Both the position numbers and the translations under genes were made by a program. DNA of 64,000 bases, taken from Dryocola sp031988645 (GTDB lineage Bacteria; Pseudomonadota; Gammaproteobacteria; Enterobacterales; Enterobacteriaceae). Position 1 is the first letter of the stretch. Each line of letters opens with the position of its first letter. The DNA is taken from the NCBI RefSeq assembly GCF_051307045.1, contig NZ_CP150452.1:1364001-1428000 (forward strand), read 5' to 3'. The notes beneath the pieces are model-generated. The model was not told the DNA's origin, searched no databases, and saw only the letters and a list, made by a program, of their open reading frames with translations. Below are positions 16,293-25,486 of the stretch, piece after piece.

Positions 16293-18464
16293 ATGGCTTT
16301 GTCCCCGGCGCAAAAAGCGCAAATCGCCGCCTGGTATAAGGCGCTACAGCAGCAGATCCCGGACTTTATTCCGCGCCCGCCGCAGCGGCAGATGATTGCC
16401 GAAGTGGCGAAAACGCTGGCGGGAGAAGAGGGGCGCCATCTGGCGATCGAGGCGCCGACGGGCGTGGGCAAAACGCTCTCTTACCTGATTCCCGGCATCG
16501 CCATTGCGCGCGGGGAAGAAAAAACGCTGGTGGTCAGCACCGCAAACGTTGCGCTGCAGGACCAGATCTTCAGTAAAGACCTGCCGCTGCTGCGCAAAAT
16601 CATCCCCGATCTGAAATTTACCGCCGCCTTCGGGCGCGGGCGCTACGTCTGCCCGCGTAACCTGGCGGCGTTAGCCACGGACAGCCTGGCGCAGGGGGAT
16701 TTGCTCGCCTTCCTGGACGACGAAATGGCTCCCGCCAGCAAAGATGAACAGCAGCGCTGCGCAAAGCTGAAAACCGAGCTCGATAGCTATAAATGGGACG
16801 GGATACGCGATCATAACTCGCAGGCCATTGACGACGATCTCTGGCGCAGGATGAGCACCGATAAGGCCAGCTGCCTTGGCCGCAACTGCCACTGGTATCG
16901 CGAATGCCCGTTCTTCGTCGCCAGGCGCGAAATCGACGAAGCGGAAGTGGTGGTGGCCAACCACGCGCTGGTGATGGCGGCGATGGAGAGCGAGGCCGTT
17001 TTGCCGGAGGCTAAAAACCTGCTGCTGGTGCTCGATGAGGGCCACCATCTGCCGGACGTCGCCCGCGACGCGCTGGAGATGAGCGCTGAGATCACCCCCG
17101 GCTACAGCCGCCTGCAGCTTGATCTATTCTGCAAGCTGGTGGAAACCTGCATGGCGCAGTTCCGCCCGAAAAGCCCGCCGCCGCTCACCGTGCCGGAACG
17201 TCTGACCAACCATTGCGATGAAATACACGAGCTGCTCACCTCGTTTTGCGGCATCGTAAAGCTGTGGATGCCGGGCGAGTTTGAGAGCGAGCACCGTTTC
17301 GAAATGGGCGTGCTGCCCGATGAGGTCATGGCTATCTGCCAGCGGCTGGCGAAGCTTATGGAAGGCCTGCGCAGCCTCGCCGAAGCGCTGCAGGGCGATC
17401 TGAGTGAAAAAACCGGCAGCCACGACGTGGTGCGGGTGCACAGGGCCCTGCTGCAGATGAACCGCGCGCTGGGCTATTTTGAATCCCAAAGCAAACTCTG
17501 GCGTCTTTCCGCCATGCATCAGGCGTCAGGCGCGCCGGTTTCCAAATGGGTGACGCGGGAAAATCGGGAGGGGCAGCCGCACCTGTTCTTCCACTGCGTG
17601 GGGATCCGCGTAAGCGATCAGCTGGAAAAATTAGTCTGGCGTAACGTGCCGCACGTGATTATTACCTCGGCCACGCTGCGCTCGCTGAACAAATTCGATC
17701 GCCTGCAGGAGATGAGCGGCCTGCGCGAAAAAGCGGGGGACCGTTTTATTGCGCTGGACTCGCCGTTTAATCATGTCGAGCAGGGCAGGCTGGTTATACC
17801 GCAGCTCACGGTTGAGCCGACGATGGAAAACGAGCCGCGGCATATTGCGGAAATGGCGGCCTTTTTCCGCGCCGAGCTGGCAAAAGGCGAGCATAAGGGC
17901 ATGCTGGTGCTGTTTGCCAGCAACCGCGCCATGCAGCTGTTTTTGACCCACGTCACCGATCTGCGTCTTACCCTGCTGGTGCAGGGCGACCAGCCGCGCT
18001 ATCGCCTTGTGGAACTGCACCGCAGGCGGGTGGAACAAGGGGAAACCAGCGTGCTGGTTGGGCTGCAGTCCTTTGCCGAGGGGCTGGATTTAAAAGGCGA
18101 CCTGCTAAGCCAGGTGCATATCCATAAAATTGCTTTCCCGCCGGTAGACAGCCCGGTGGTGGTTACGGAAGGCGAATGGCTCAAGAGCCTCAGGCGCTAT
18201 CCGTTTGAGGTGCAAAGCCTGCCCGCCGCCTCTTTTAATCTTATCCAGCAGGTTGGGCGTTTAATTCGCAGCCACGGTTGCTATGGTGAAGTGGTGATTT
18301 ACGACCGCCGCCTGCTGACCAAAACCTATGGCCAGCGTTTGCTCGGCGCTTTACCGGTGTTTCCAATTACCCAGCCGCCCGCGCCGGCGGCTAAAATAGT
18401 TGAAGCAACGCCCAAAAAGGCCGCGCGGCGCAAACGCGCGAGTAAAAAATATCAGGGGAGCTGA
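16293..18464 (+). CDS. dinG: ATP-dependent DNA helicase DinG
   Basis: A 723-residue XPD-like superfamily 2 helicase moving 5'-3' that unwinds R-loops, D-loops and G-quadruplexes. Walker A is in APTGVGKT near residue 56. The Fe-S cluster cysteines are in GRYVCPRN and SCLGRNCHWYRECPF. The DEAH-like box is VLDEGHH, and motif VI is QQVGRLIRSHG. ATG 16293 gives the E. coli N-terminus (MAL-A-KAQIAAWYKALQ). It is preceded by an SOS box and followed one base later by ybiB, as in the E. coli dinG-ybiB operon. Confidence 0.95.
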   Translation: MALSPAQKAQIAAWYKALQQQIPDFIPRPPQRQMIAEVAKTLAGEEGRHLAIEAPTGVGKTLSYLIPGIAIARGEEKTLVVSTANVALQDQIFSKDLPLLRKIIPDLKFTAAFGRGRYVCPRNLAALATDSLAQGDLLAFLDDEMAPASKDEQQRCAKLKTELDSYKWDGIRDHNSQAIDDDLWRRMSTDKASCLGRNCHWYRECPFFVARREIDEAEVVVANHALVMAAMESEAVLPEAKNLLLVLDEGHHLPDVARDALEMSAEITPGYSRLQLDLFCKLVETCMAQFRPKSPPPLTVPERLTNHCDEIHELLTSFCGIVKLWMPGEFESEHRFEMGVLPDEVMAICQRLAKLMEGLRSLAEALQGDLSEKTGSHDVVRVHRALLQMNRALGYFESQSKLWRLSAMHQASGAPVSKWVTRENREGQPHLFFHCVGIRVSDQLEKLVWRNVPHVIITSATLRSLNKFDRLQEMSGLREKAGDRFIALDSPFNHVEQGRLVIPQLTVEPTMENEPRHIAEMAAFFRAELAKGEHKGMLVLFASNRAMQLFLTHVTDLRLTLLVQGDQPRYRLVELHRRRVEQGETSVLVGLQSFAEGLDLKGDLLSQVHIHKIAFPPVDSPVVVTEGEWLKSLRRYPFEVQSLPAASFNLIQQVGRLIRSHGCYGEVVIYDRRLLTKTYGQRLLGALPVFPITQPPAPAAKIVEATPKKAARRKRASKKYQGS

Positions 18465-18465
18465 A

Positions 18466-19435
18466 ATGGACTATCGCAAAATCATTAAAGAAATAGGCCG
18501 TGGCAAGAACCACGCCAGAGATCTGGACTTTGATACCGCGCGCGGGTTGTATACCCATATGCTAAACGGCGAGGTGCCGGAGCTTGAGCTTGGCGGCGTG
18601 CTTATCGCGCTGCGTATCAAGGGCGAAGGCGAGGCGGAAATGCTGGGCTTCTACGAGGCGATGAAGCAGCATCTTATTTCCCTTACGCCGCCGGTCAATA
18701 AGCCGATGCCGATCGTCATCCCCTCCTATAACGGCGCCCGCAAGCAGGCAAACCTGACTCCGCTGCTGGCGATGCTGCTCAATCGCCTGGGCTATCCGGT
18801 ACTGGTGCATGGCGTAAGTCACGATCCGACGCGCGTATTGACGCAAACCGTGTTTACGCTGCTGGGCATTGAGCCAACGCTGCATGCGGGGCAGGCCCCA
18901 GGCGAAGCTCGAAGCCCATCATCCGGTTTATATGCCCATTAGCGCCCTGTGTCCGCCCATGGAAAACCAGCTCGCCATGCGCTGGCGCATGGGCGTTCGC
19001 AACAGCGCGCATACGCTTGCGAAACTGGCGACGCCCTTTGCGGAAGATGCCGCGCTGCGCCTTGCCAGCGTTTCCCATCCGGAATACGTGCCGAAGGTGG
19101 CGAAGTTCTTTGCCGATATCGGCGGACGCGGGCTGCTGATGCACGGTACGGAAGGCGAAGTGTACGCCAACCCGCAGCGCTGCCCGCAGATAAGCCTCAT
19201 CGACAGCCGCGGCACGCGGGTGCTAAGCGAAAGGCAGACGGAGGCGAATAGCGCAGATATTGCGCTGCCCGCGACGAAAGATCCGGAGGTCACCGCGCGC
19301 TGGATTGAACGCTGCGTGGCGGGCGTGGAGCCGGTCCCGCAATCCTTAAAAACGCAGATGGCCTGCTGCCTGGTCGCCACCGGCGAAGCGCCAACGCTGG
19401 AGGCAGGCTTAGCCAGGGTGGCGCAGAAGTTCTAG
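18466..19435 (+). pseudogene. ybiB: ybiB (TrpD2-like), frameshifted at 18896-18899
   Basis: Two abutting frames together give a 322-residue YbiB, a relative of anthranilate phosphoribosyltransferase that in E. coli is a LexA-linked nucleic-acid-binding protein without TrpD activity. The first frame runs MDYRKIIKEIGRGKNHARD to HAGQA; the second resumes with QAKLEAHHPVYMP and ends at 19435. The break is one extra C in CCCC (18896-18899), in the context AGGCCCCA. Both halves are well conserved, so a sequence error is likelier than decay. It begins one base after the dinG stop. Confidence 0.85.
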
Positions 19436-19456
19436 CCCGGCGCGCAGATAAAAAAA

Positions 19457-19478
19457 GCCTGCGGCAAGATCCGCAGGC
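19457..19478 (-). terminator. Terminator for ybiJ (minus strand)
   Basis: Stem GCCTGCGG (19457-19464) / CCGCAGGC (19471-19478) with an A-tract at 19450-19456, which reads as a T-run on the minus strand. It lies downstream of the ybiJ stop and after the convergent ybiB. Confidence 0.75.
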
Positions 19479-19593
19479 AATAAGGGTAACATCAAGGGTC
19501 AAACAAGGGTCGGAGCAGGGCTCCAGATGAGGGTTAAATCAAAAGCAATACAACATTTCACAGGGATAAAACTTTAACGCTTTGCCTTACAAC

Positions 19594-19854
19594 TTATTTG
19601 TAGATAACAGCGGTGCCGCTCATTTTGTCGTTGGAGTTGGCGGAAGTGATGGCATAGGCTTTCGCGCCCGCCTGTTCCGCTTTCAGAGCCAGCTGCGCTT
19701 CCAGCCCGTCCAGCGTCGTTGCGCCATGCGCGGAAACCACGCCTACTTTATTCATGTTCTGCGCTTCGGCAGGGCTGACCGCCTGCGCGGCGAAGGCGCC
19801 GAAAGAGAGCGTTGAGAGAGCGATAGCGGCTACAGCATATTTTATGGTTTTCAT
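19594..19854 (-). CDS. ybiJ: DUF1471 (BhsA/McbA family) periplasmic protein YbiJ
   Basis: An 86-residue secreted protein, the same length as E. coli YbiJ. The signal peptide is about residues 1-22 (ending AFA-A). The DUF1471 domain contains NMNKVGVVSAHGATTLDGLE and the conserved C-terminal SGTAVIYK. Members of the family are small periplasmic stress proteins. ATG 19854 is chosen because it opens the signal peptide; the longer open frame has no homology. The E. coli neighbour ybiC is absent between ybiB and ybiJ here. Confidence 0.9.
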   Translation of the reverse strand: MKTIKYAVAAIALSTLSFGAFAAQAVSPAEAQNMNKVGVVSAHGATTLDGLEAQLALKAEQAGAKAYAITSANSNDKMSGTAVIYK

Positions 19855-20157
19855 GGTAAATATCTCGCAGGTTATTCTGTCAGGGTGACGTTGTTCCGTC
19901 GATGTGATTATGGTCACACTTTTACGCAGAAGAATAAACCGAAGAGAATTGACGTCGTTGTTCAAAAAAATTGAATGCACTATAAGCCGTTGAATGTAGC
20001 TATTATTTATCCTTCATCTGTCAATTTTGCGAAATTCGTCACATTGCGGCTTCGTTTAGCGCACCTTTTGCTACTTTTTTTCTTAATGCTGGTCGTACCT
20101 GATGAGCAATCGCTTGCGGGTGAATCAACGGCGTTGAAAAATGGCGGCCGAAAGAAA
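19855..20157. other. Intergenic region upstream of ybiJ
   Basis: About 300 bases without a supported gene. It must hold the minus-strand ybiJ promoter. I see AT-rich promoter-like DNA at 19900-20000 but no confident -10/-35 pair, no RNA gene and no repeat. The E. coli genes fiu, ybiX and ybiI, which lie between ybiJ and mcbA there, are missing. Confidence 0.5.
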
Positions 20158-20183
20158 AACGGTTTCCGGAAGGGGAAACCGTT
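20158..20183 (-). terminator. Terminator for mcbA (minus strand)
   Basis: Arms AACGGTTTCC (20158-20167) and GGAAACCGTT (20174-20183) with loop GGAAGG. On the minus strand the hairpin is followed by TTTCTTT. It lies 38 bases beyond the mcbA stop. Confidence 0.75.
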
Positions 20184-20221
20184 AGGGGGTGAAGTTAAGC
20201 ATCTTGCGTGAGTGTTCCAGG

Positions 20222-20482
20222 CTATTTGTAAATGGTGGCGGTCCCGTACATATGGTTGTCGCCGCCGGCGGAGTTAATCACAAAGCCTGTGGCGCCCTGT
20301 TCTTTCGCTTTTTCAGCCAGTTTATTCTGCAGCTCGTCAAGGCTGCGGGCGTTGGTTGCGGAAACGGTGCCCGCCGGGCGCAGCTGGCCGGTTTGGTTAT
20401 CCATCAGCTCCTGCGCTGCCTGAGCAGCGAAGGGAAGAGCAGCCAGAGTGATAACCGCAGAGAAATACAGCAATTTTTTCAT
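20222..20482 (-). CDS. mcbA: DUF1471 periplasmic protein McbA
   Basis: An 86-residue secreted protein. The signal peptide ends AAQA-A. It continues with QTGQLRPAGTVSATNARSLD and ends MYGTATIYK, very close to E. coli McbA (YbiM). In E. coli McbA is repressed by McbR and affects colanic acid production and biofilm. ATG 20482 matches the homologue; the upstream in-frame ATG at 20488 would add two residues. It is a paralogue of the ybiJ product next door. Confidence 0.88.
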   Translation of the reverse strand: MKKLLYFSAVITLAALPFAAQAAQELMDNQTGQLRPAGTVSATNARSLDELQNKLAEKAKEQGATGFVINSAGGDNHMYGTATIYK

Positions 20483-20663
20483 CGTCACATCCTCATAATC
20501 TTTTGGGGGCGTTGATTAAAATTCCATCAACACTCAAAGTGTAGGAGGAAAGTTGTGATAAAAGGGCGCAAAAAATTGATGAAGTTGTGCGTGTTTTTTG
20601 AACGACAAAACTTGACGAAAACATTACAAATCAGCCACATACATGCGGCTGATTTTATTTAAT

Positions 20664-21290
20664 TTATCTGGCGTCCGGGCGGATAAGGTCGAATCGGTGA
20701 GATTCTTCGATGGTGTAATAAGCTGAAGGGCCGCCGGCCCGCAGAACCGGATTGGCAAGGGCCGTCTGGTAGATCCCGTCTTTTAGCAGGGCTTCATCAA
20801 TATGCACCGCCACGACTTCCCCCAGCACCAGCCAGGTCTCAATCGCCGCCCCGTCGGCGGAGGTTAACTGAATGCACTGGGACAGGCGGCATTCGAAATT
20901 CACCGGGCTTTGCGCCACCAGGCTGGCTTTAACTTTGCGGCCCGCGACGGCGGTTAACCCGGCGACAGCAAACTCGTCTTCACCGCGAGGTAAAGTCGCG
21001 GAGGTTTCATTCATCTGCACCGCCAGCTCGCGGGTGGTGAGGTTCCAGACGAACTCTTTGGTTTCAACGATATTCTGCACGCTGTCCTTCCAGCCGCTGC
21101 TGGCGAAACCTATGATCGGCGGGCGGTAGTTAAAGCAGTTAAAAAAGCTGTAAGGTGCCAGATTGCGCAGGCCCTGCGGATTTATTGACGATATCCAGCC
21201 AATCGGGCGCGGACCAATAATGGCGTTGAGCGGGTCGTGCGGTAAACCGTGGCCGGCCGCGGGTTCGTAGTAATACCTTTTCGCAGACAT
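20664..21290 (-). CDS. Flavin reductase-like FMN-binding split-barrel protein
   Basis: A 208-residue protein of the flavin reductase (DIM6/NTAB) family. Typical features are the N-terminal AIIGPRPIGWISS--PQG-RNLAPYSFFN flavin-binding stretch, PPIIGFASS, and the FVWNLTT segment. It is predicted to be a cytosolic FMN enzyme, with substrate unknown. It lies between mcbA and rlmF, which are neighbours in E. coli, so it is an insertion or a lineage-specific gene relative to that order. It is divergent from rlmF with 90 bases between starts. Confidence 0.85.
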   Translation of the reverse strand: MSAKRYYYEPAAGHGLPHDPLNAIIGPRPIGWISSINPQGLRNLAPYSFFNCFNYRPPIIGFASSGWKDSVQNIVETKEFVWNLTTRELAVQMNETSATLPRGEDEFAVAGLTAVAGRKVKASLVAQSPVNFECRLSQCIQLTSADGAAIETWLVLGEVVAVHIDEALLKDGIYQTALANPVLRAGGPSAYYTIEESHRFDLIRPDAR

Positions 21291-21380
21291 ATTACCCCTT
21301 TCAGTGGTGAAATTGGCGGGGCGTATTTACCCCGCCGGCTTCACAGAGTATCTTACGCGCCCACACAAGGAGAAGCCTCG

Positions 21381-22322
21381 ATGAAAACCCCTGCTGCCAC
21401 CAAACCGGGTTTGCACCCGCGTAACCGTCACCGTAGCCGCTACGATTTTTCCGCCCTGCAGCAAAGCTGCCCGGCGCTGACGGCCTTTATCAAAACCGGT
21501 CCGCACGGTGAAAGTACGGTGGATTTCGCCAATCCTCTGGCGGTTAAGGCGCTTAATCAGGCTTTGCTGGCGCATTTCTACGGCGTAGCGCAGTGGGATA
21601 TTCCCGAAGGTTTTCTCTGCCCGCCGGTGCCGGGACGTGCGGATTATATTCACCATCTGGCGGATTTGCTGGCGGAAGGGAATGAGGGCCGGGTGCCCGC
21701 GCAGGCTTGCGTGCTGGACGTGGGCGTCGGGGCCAACTGCATTTACCCGCTAATCGGCCAGCATGAATACGGCTGGCGTTTTACCGGTTCAGACATCGAC
21801 GCCGACGCCTTGCGCAGCGCGACGATGATTGTCGACGCTAACCCGGGCTTAAGCCGCATGATTCGCCTGCGCCGCCAGAAAACGCCGAACGCTATCTTCC
21901 CCGGCGTCATCCATAAAAACGAAACTTTCGATGCCACGCTTTGTAATCCGCCGTTTCATGACTCGCAGGAGGCGGCCCGCAGCGGCAGCGAGCGCAAACG
22001 CCGCAACCTCGGGCAGGATGAGAAGGGCGCGCTGAACTTTGGCGGACACGAGCATGAGCTGTGGTGCGAAGGCGGCGAGGTGGCGTTTGTCAGCCAGATG
22101 GTTAACGAGAGTAAAGCCTTTGGCCGCCAGGTGCTGTGGTTTACTTCGCTGGTCTCCCGCGGCGAAAATCTGCCGGCCATTTACCGCGCGCTGCAGGAGG
22201 CGGGCGTGGAGAAAGTGGTGAAAAAAGAGATGGCCCAGGGGCAGAAGCAAAGCCGCTTCATCGCCTGGACCTTTATGAACGATGCACAGCGCGCTCGCTG
22301 GGCCGCCACGCGCTTTAAATGA
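21381..22322 (+). CDS. rlmF: 23S rRNA m6A1618 methyltransferase RlmF
   Basis: A 313-residue SAM-dependent methyltransferase that modifies A1618 of 23S rRNA. The SAM-binding LDVGVGANCIYPL and the N6-adenine catalytic motif NPPFHDS are clear. Further matches to E. coli are KPGLHPRNRH-SRYDF near the start and KKEMAQGQKQSRFIAWTFM near the end. ATG 21381 follows an AGGAG site; the open frame upstream to 21249 overlaps the divergent gene and is not supported. Its stop abuts the ybiO stop with no gap. Confidence 0.94.
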   Translation: MKTPAATKPGLHPRNRHRSRYDFSALQQSCPALTAFIKTGPHGESTVDFANPLAVKALNQALLAHFYGVAQWDIPEGFLCPPVPGRADYIHHLADLLAEGNEGRVPAQACVLDVGVGANCIYPLIGQHEYGWRFTGSDIDADALRSATMIVDANPGLSRMIRLRRQKTPNAIFPGVIHKNETFDATLCNPPFHDSQEAARSGSERKRRNLGQDEKGALNFGGHEHELWCEGGEVAFVSQMVNESKAFGRQVLWFTSLVSRGENLPAIYRALQEAGVEKVVKKEMAQGQKQSRFIAWTFMNDAQRARWAATRFK

Positions 22323-24581
22323 TCATATCGTAGGGTTGGCAGGCGGCAGCGCTCCGGTTGCCGCCTCCGTAGCCTGCAGCGCCTGTGCGGCGTCCGCTCC
22401 CGGCTGCATTACCTGCACCGTCTGCACCGGCGGGCGAATTCCTGCCGCATCGAAGTGCTTTTTCACCATTCCGTCGAGCGCAAAGCGCACCGTCCACTGT
22501 TTTAACGGCTGGGTGGTGAACGACACGCGCACCGTGAACGCCTGGTTGGTCAGGCCAACGATCCCCGCAAAGGAAGGCTCGCCGATGACCAGCATGCGAA
22601 TTTCCTGTTTTTCCATCAGCTCGGCCACGGCTTCTTTAAGAATGCGGTTGGCTTTGTCCACGTCTTCCTGCCTGTCCACATCGTAGTTGGCGACGAACGA
22701 GCCGATGCCGCGCACGAAGTTGGCGAAGGTGGTGATCGATGACCAGGGGATAATGTGATAGGCGCCGGTATCCTGCCGCACGCCGACCGAGCGGATCGAC
22801 ATGCGCTCCACGGTGCCGGTAATCGGCCCGATAGTCACCAGGTCGCCGGTATTCATGCCGTTTTCAAACTGGATAAATATCCCGGTAATAATATCCTTCA
22901 CCAGGGTTTGCGAACCGAAACTGACCGCCAGCCCTAGCGCGCCGGCCCCCGCCAGCAGCGGCGCGATATTCACGCCGATTTCCGAGAGCAGAATCATTAT
23001 CGTGATGGTGCTTATCACCACCGCAAGCGCGTTACGGAACAGCGTCAGCAGCGTGCGCGTGCGGGCGCTGGGCATCGGACGGCCGTGAATATCCGACGCC
23101 AGGCGGTTTTCAATCAGGCTTGCCAGCAGCGTCCAGCCAACGGCGGAGAAGAACAGGATAAGCACGATGCGGATAAGAATATCGACGGTTTTCTCGCCCG
23201 CGCCGTTGGTAAGCCAGGCCCACATATCAAACAGGCTCCAGGCGTTCAGCAGCAACATTACGGCCACCAGAACGGTAAGGATACGCGCCATTTTCAGCGA
23301 GGCTGAAATCCAGCTGTTCAGCCGTTTTTGCAGCTCGGGATAGCTGCGCTGCACCTGAGGTGAAAGGGTGATGGTTTTCGCAATCCAGCGCGAAAGCATG
23401 CCGGAGATAAAAGCGGCGATGCCGATAATCGCCAGGCTATGCACGGACGCGCCCATCATCCACTTCAGGCTGTTGCCCGGATTGAACAGCGAGAAGAAAA
23501 ACAGCACCACGAAATAGGCGCTGGCGAGCCAGTGCCAGACAAGCGCAAAGGCGCGGATAAACAGGCTGAAAAAGGCCATGGAACGATCGGCGAGGTTAAT
23601 CAGGCTGCGCTGGATATTCCGCTTGTTGTGGAATATCAGGTACAGCGCCCAGATGGTGATGCACAGCATAATGGCGACGTTGGTCAGGGCGCCAATCTGC
23701 ACGTTCACCTGGCTTGAGATAATCGGTACGGCGACCAGAATGCCGTAACCAATCAAACTGCTGAGCCCTGATAAGCGGATATTCCAGTATTTTGCGCTCT
23801 GGTCGCTGACCGGGAAGGGACGCAGATCCGGGAAGCGCGGGCAGAAGATCAGCCGCAGAACGGCCTTAAAGAATTCGATAAGCGCGAAGGCGTTGAGAAA
23901 CAGGCCCTGCTGGCGGGCGATGGTGCGGCTGCCCGCGTTCATCATGTCGCTGAAGATTTGCCCGACAAACAGCGTCAGGGCCAGCAGCAGCAAGTCCATC
24001 ACAAAAGCGCCGAGAATCATCAACGGCAGGTGGAACCAGCTGGAGCGATCGCGGTTTTTTTTGCGTCCCCATTTCCCCATGCGCTGCCATATCGGCGTCA
24101 TGCATAGCCGAATCAGCACATAAAAAGCGAAGACGGAAGCGGCGAGCATGGAGAAGTGCGTGAACGCCTTGAAAAAGGTCTGCTGGTTAAAGGCCTTGTG
24201 CGGCGAGCCGATGATGTTGCGGTACAGCTGGGCGAAGCGTTCGGCCAGTTCGCCGCCGTAGTGACGGCTTACGTCCGTCACGTTTTCCAGCACGGTCTTA
24301 TCCTCGCTGATTTTTTCCGGCGGCGTGATAGCGGGCACGGGTTCAGGCGGCGGCGTGGCGGCAACCTTACGCAGCTGATCGATTAATTCCGTTCTTGATT
24401 TGTCGTTATCCAGCACGTCCGCAAGCGCCGAATAGGCTTTTTTCTTCTCTTCAATATCGGGTTCGGCGGGCGGGGCGGCGCTGGCTTGGGTGGAGGAGGC
24501 GGCAACGGCGGCGGCAGGCAGCGTTACCGCCTGGGTTTGAAAGCTGAGCAGGCTGCATAGTAACAACAGAATCCACGGCAC
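22323..24581 (-). CDS. ybiO: Moderate-conductance mechanosensitive channel YbiO
   Basis: A 752-residue MscS-superfamily channel (E. coli form 741). It has a signal peptide (residues 1-18), a periplasmic region with an Ala/Pro-rich start, and many membrane helices. The conserved MscS pore/beta domain is visible around AGALGLAVSFGSQTLVKDIITGIFI, followed by GDLV-IG---GTVE and R-D-G-YHIIPW. It opens under membrane tension to release solutes on osmotic downshock. An upstream REP-like element separates it from glnQ. Confidence 0.93.
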   Translation of the reverse strand: MPWILLLLCSLLSFQTQAVTLPAAAVAASSTQASAAPPAEPDIEEKKKAYSALADVLDNDKSRTELIDQLRKVAATPPPEPVPAITPPEKISEDKTVLENVTDVSRHYGGELAERFAQLYRNIIGSPHKAFNQQTFFKAFTHFSMLAASVFAFYVLIRLCMTPIWQRMGKWGRKKNRDRSSWFHLPLMILGAFVMDLLLLALTLFVGQIFSDMMNAGSRTIARQQGLFLNAFALIEFFKAVLRLIFCPRFPDLRPFPVSDQSAKYWNIRLSGLSSLIGYGILVAVPIISSQVNVQIGALTNVAIMLCITIWALYLIFHNKRNIQRSLINLADRSMAFFSLFIRAFALVWHWLASAYFVVLFFFSLFNPGNSLKWMMGASVHSLAIIGIAAFISGMLSRWIAKTITLSPQVQRSYPELQKRLNSWISASLKMARILTVLVAVMLLLNAWSLFDMWAWLTNGAGEKTVDILIRIVLILFFSAVGWTLLASLIENRLASDIHGRPMPSARTRTLLTLFRNALAVVISTITIMILLSEIGVNIAPLLAGAGALGLAVSFGSQTLVKDIITGIFIQFENGMNTGDLVTIGPITGTVERMSIRSVGVRQDTGAYHIIPWSSITTFANFVRGIGSFVANYDVDRQEDVDKANRILKEAVAELMEKQEIRMLVIGEPSFAGIVGLTNQAFTVRVSFTTQPLKQWTVRFALDGMVKKHFDAAGIRPPVQTVQVMQPGADAAQALQATEAATGALPPANPTI

Positions 24582-24705
24582 GGCACTCCTCCAGGCTGAG
24601 AAAGTCAGGCAAAGGAGTAAGTATAGTTAGTCAGGATCAAGGGGTTGGAAAACGGGATTAATCTGGTGCGGCTTAAGATGTGCCGGCAGCCGGCCTGCGT
24701 TGGCA

Positions 24706-24733
24706 GGCTGGATAAGCGAAAGCGCCATCCGCC
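24706..24733. repeat. REP-like element upstream of ybiO
   Basis: Imperfect inverted repeat GGCTGGAT...ATCCGCC with inner AAGCG/CGC pairing, the classic REP shape. It lies in the 182-base gap between glnQ's 3' end and ybiO's 5' end. I see nothing else in that gap beyond the ybiO promoter region. Confidence 0.5.
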
Positions 24734-24763
24734 AACGGGCAGCGGCGCTACGCTTATGCTTAA

Positions 24764-25486
24764 TCAGGAAACGTGCTGTAGGAACTCCTGCAGGCGCTGG
24801 CTTGGCGGGTTGGCGATAAGCTCCTGAGGATTGCCGTCTTCGGCCACGCGGCCCTTGTCGATGAAAATCAGGCGTGAAGCCACTTTCTCGGCAAAGCCCA
24901 CTTCGTGCGTGACGATAACCATCGTCATGCCTTCTTCGGCTAAATCCTGCATGACCTTCAGCACCTCATGACGCAGCTCCGGGTCAAGCGCGGAGGTCGG
25001 CTCGTCGAAGAGCATCATTTTCGGCTTAACCGCCAGCGCACGGGCAATCGCCACGCGCTGCTGCTGGCCGCCGGACAGCTCGGAAGGGTAGTGGTGCGCA
25101 CGTTCCGCAAGACCCACTTTCGCCAGCAGCTCTTTGGCGAGCTTATCCGCCGCGTCTTTCTTCAGGCCGCGCACGCGAATCGGGCCGAAAGCCACGTTTT
25201 CCAGCGCGGTGAGGTGCGGGAAGAGATAAAACTGCTGGAATACCATGCCGGCTTCCTGGCGGATCAGGCGCTCGTCCACCTTCGGGTCGTTGACCTTTAA
25301 GCCGTCGACGATCAAATCGCCGCTGGTGATGTCTTCAAGCTTGTTGATGCAGCGCAGCAGGGTAGATTTGCCGGAGCCTGACGGCCCGATAATCACCACC
25401 ACTTCGCCCTGTTTGATGTGCAGATCGATATTGTGCAGCACCTGGGTCTGGCCGAAGTGCTTGGAGACGTTTTTAAATTCAATCAC
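24764..25486 (-). CDS. glnQ: Glutamine ABC importer ATPase GlnQ
   Basis: A 240-residue ATPase of the polar amino acid class, the same length as E. coli GlnQ. Walker A GPSGSGKST is at 34-42, the signature LSGGQQQRVAIARALA lies mid-protein, and Walker B is MMLFDEPTSALDPE. It powers high-affinity glutamine uptake with GlnP and GlnH. It is the last gene of glnH-glnP-glnQ and overlaps glnP by 4 bases. Confidence 0.96.
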   Translation of the reverse strand: MIEFKNVSKHFGQTQVLHNIDLHIKQGEVVVIIGPSGSGKSTLLRCINKLEDITSGDLIVDGLKVNDPKVDERLIRQEAGMVFQQFYLFPHLTALENVAFGPIRVRGLKKDAADKLAKELLAKVGLAERAHHYPSELSGGQQQRVAIARALAVKPKMMLFDEPTSALDPELRHEVLKVMQDLAEEGMTMVIVTHEVGFAEKVASRLIFIDKGRVAEDGNPQELIANPPSQRLQEFLQHVS

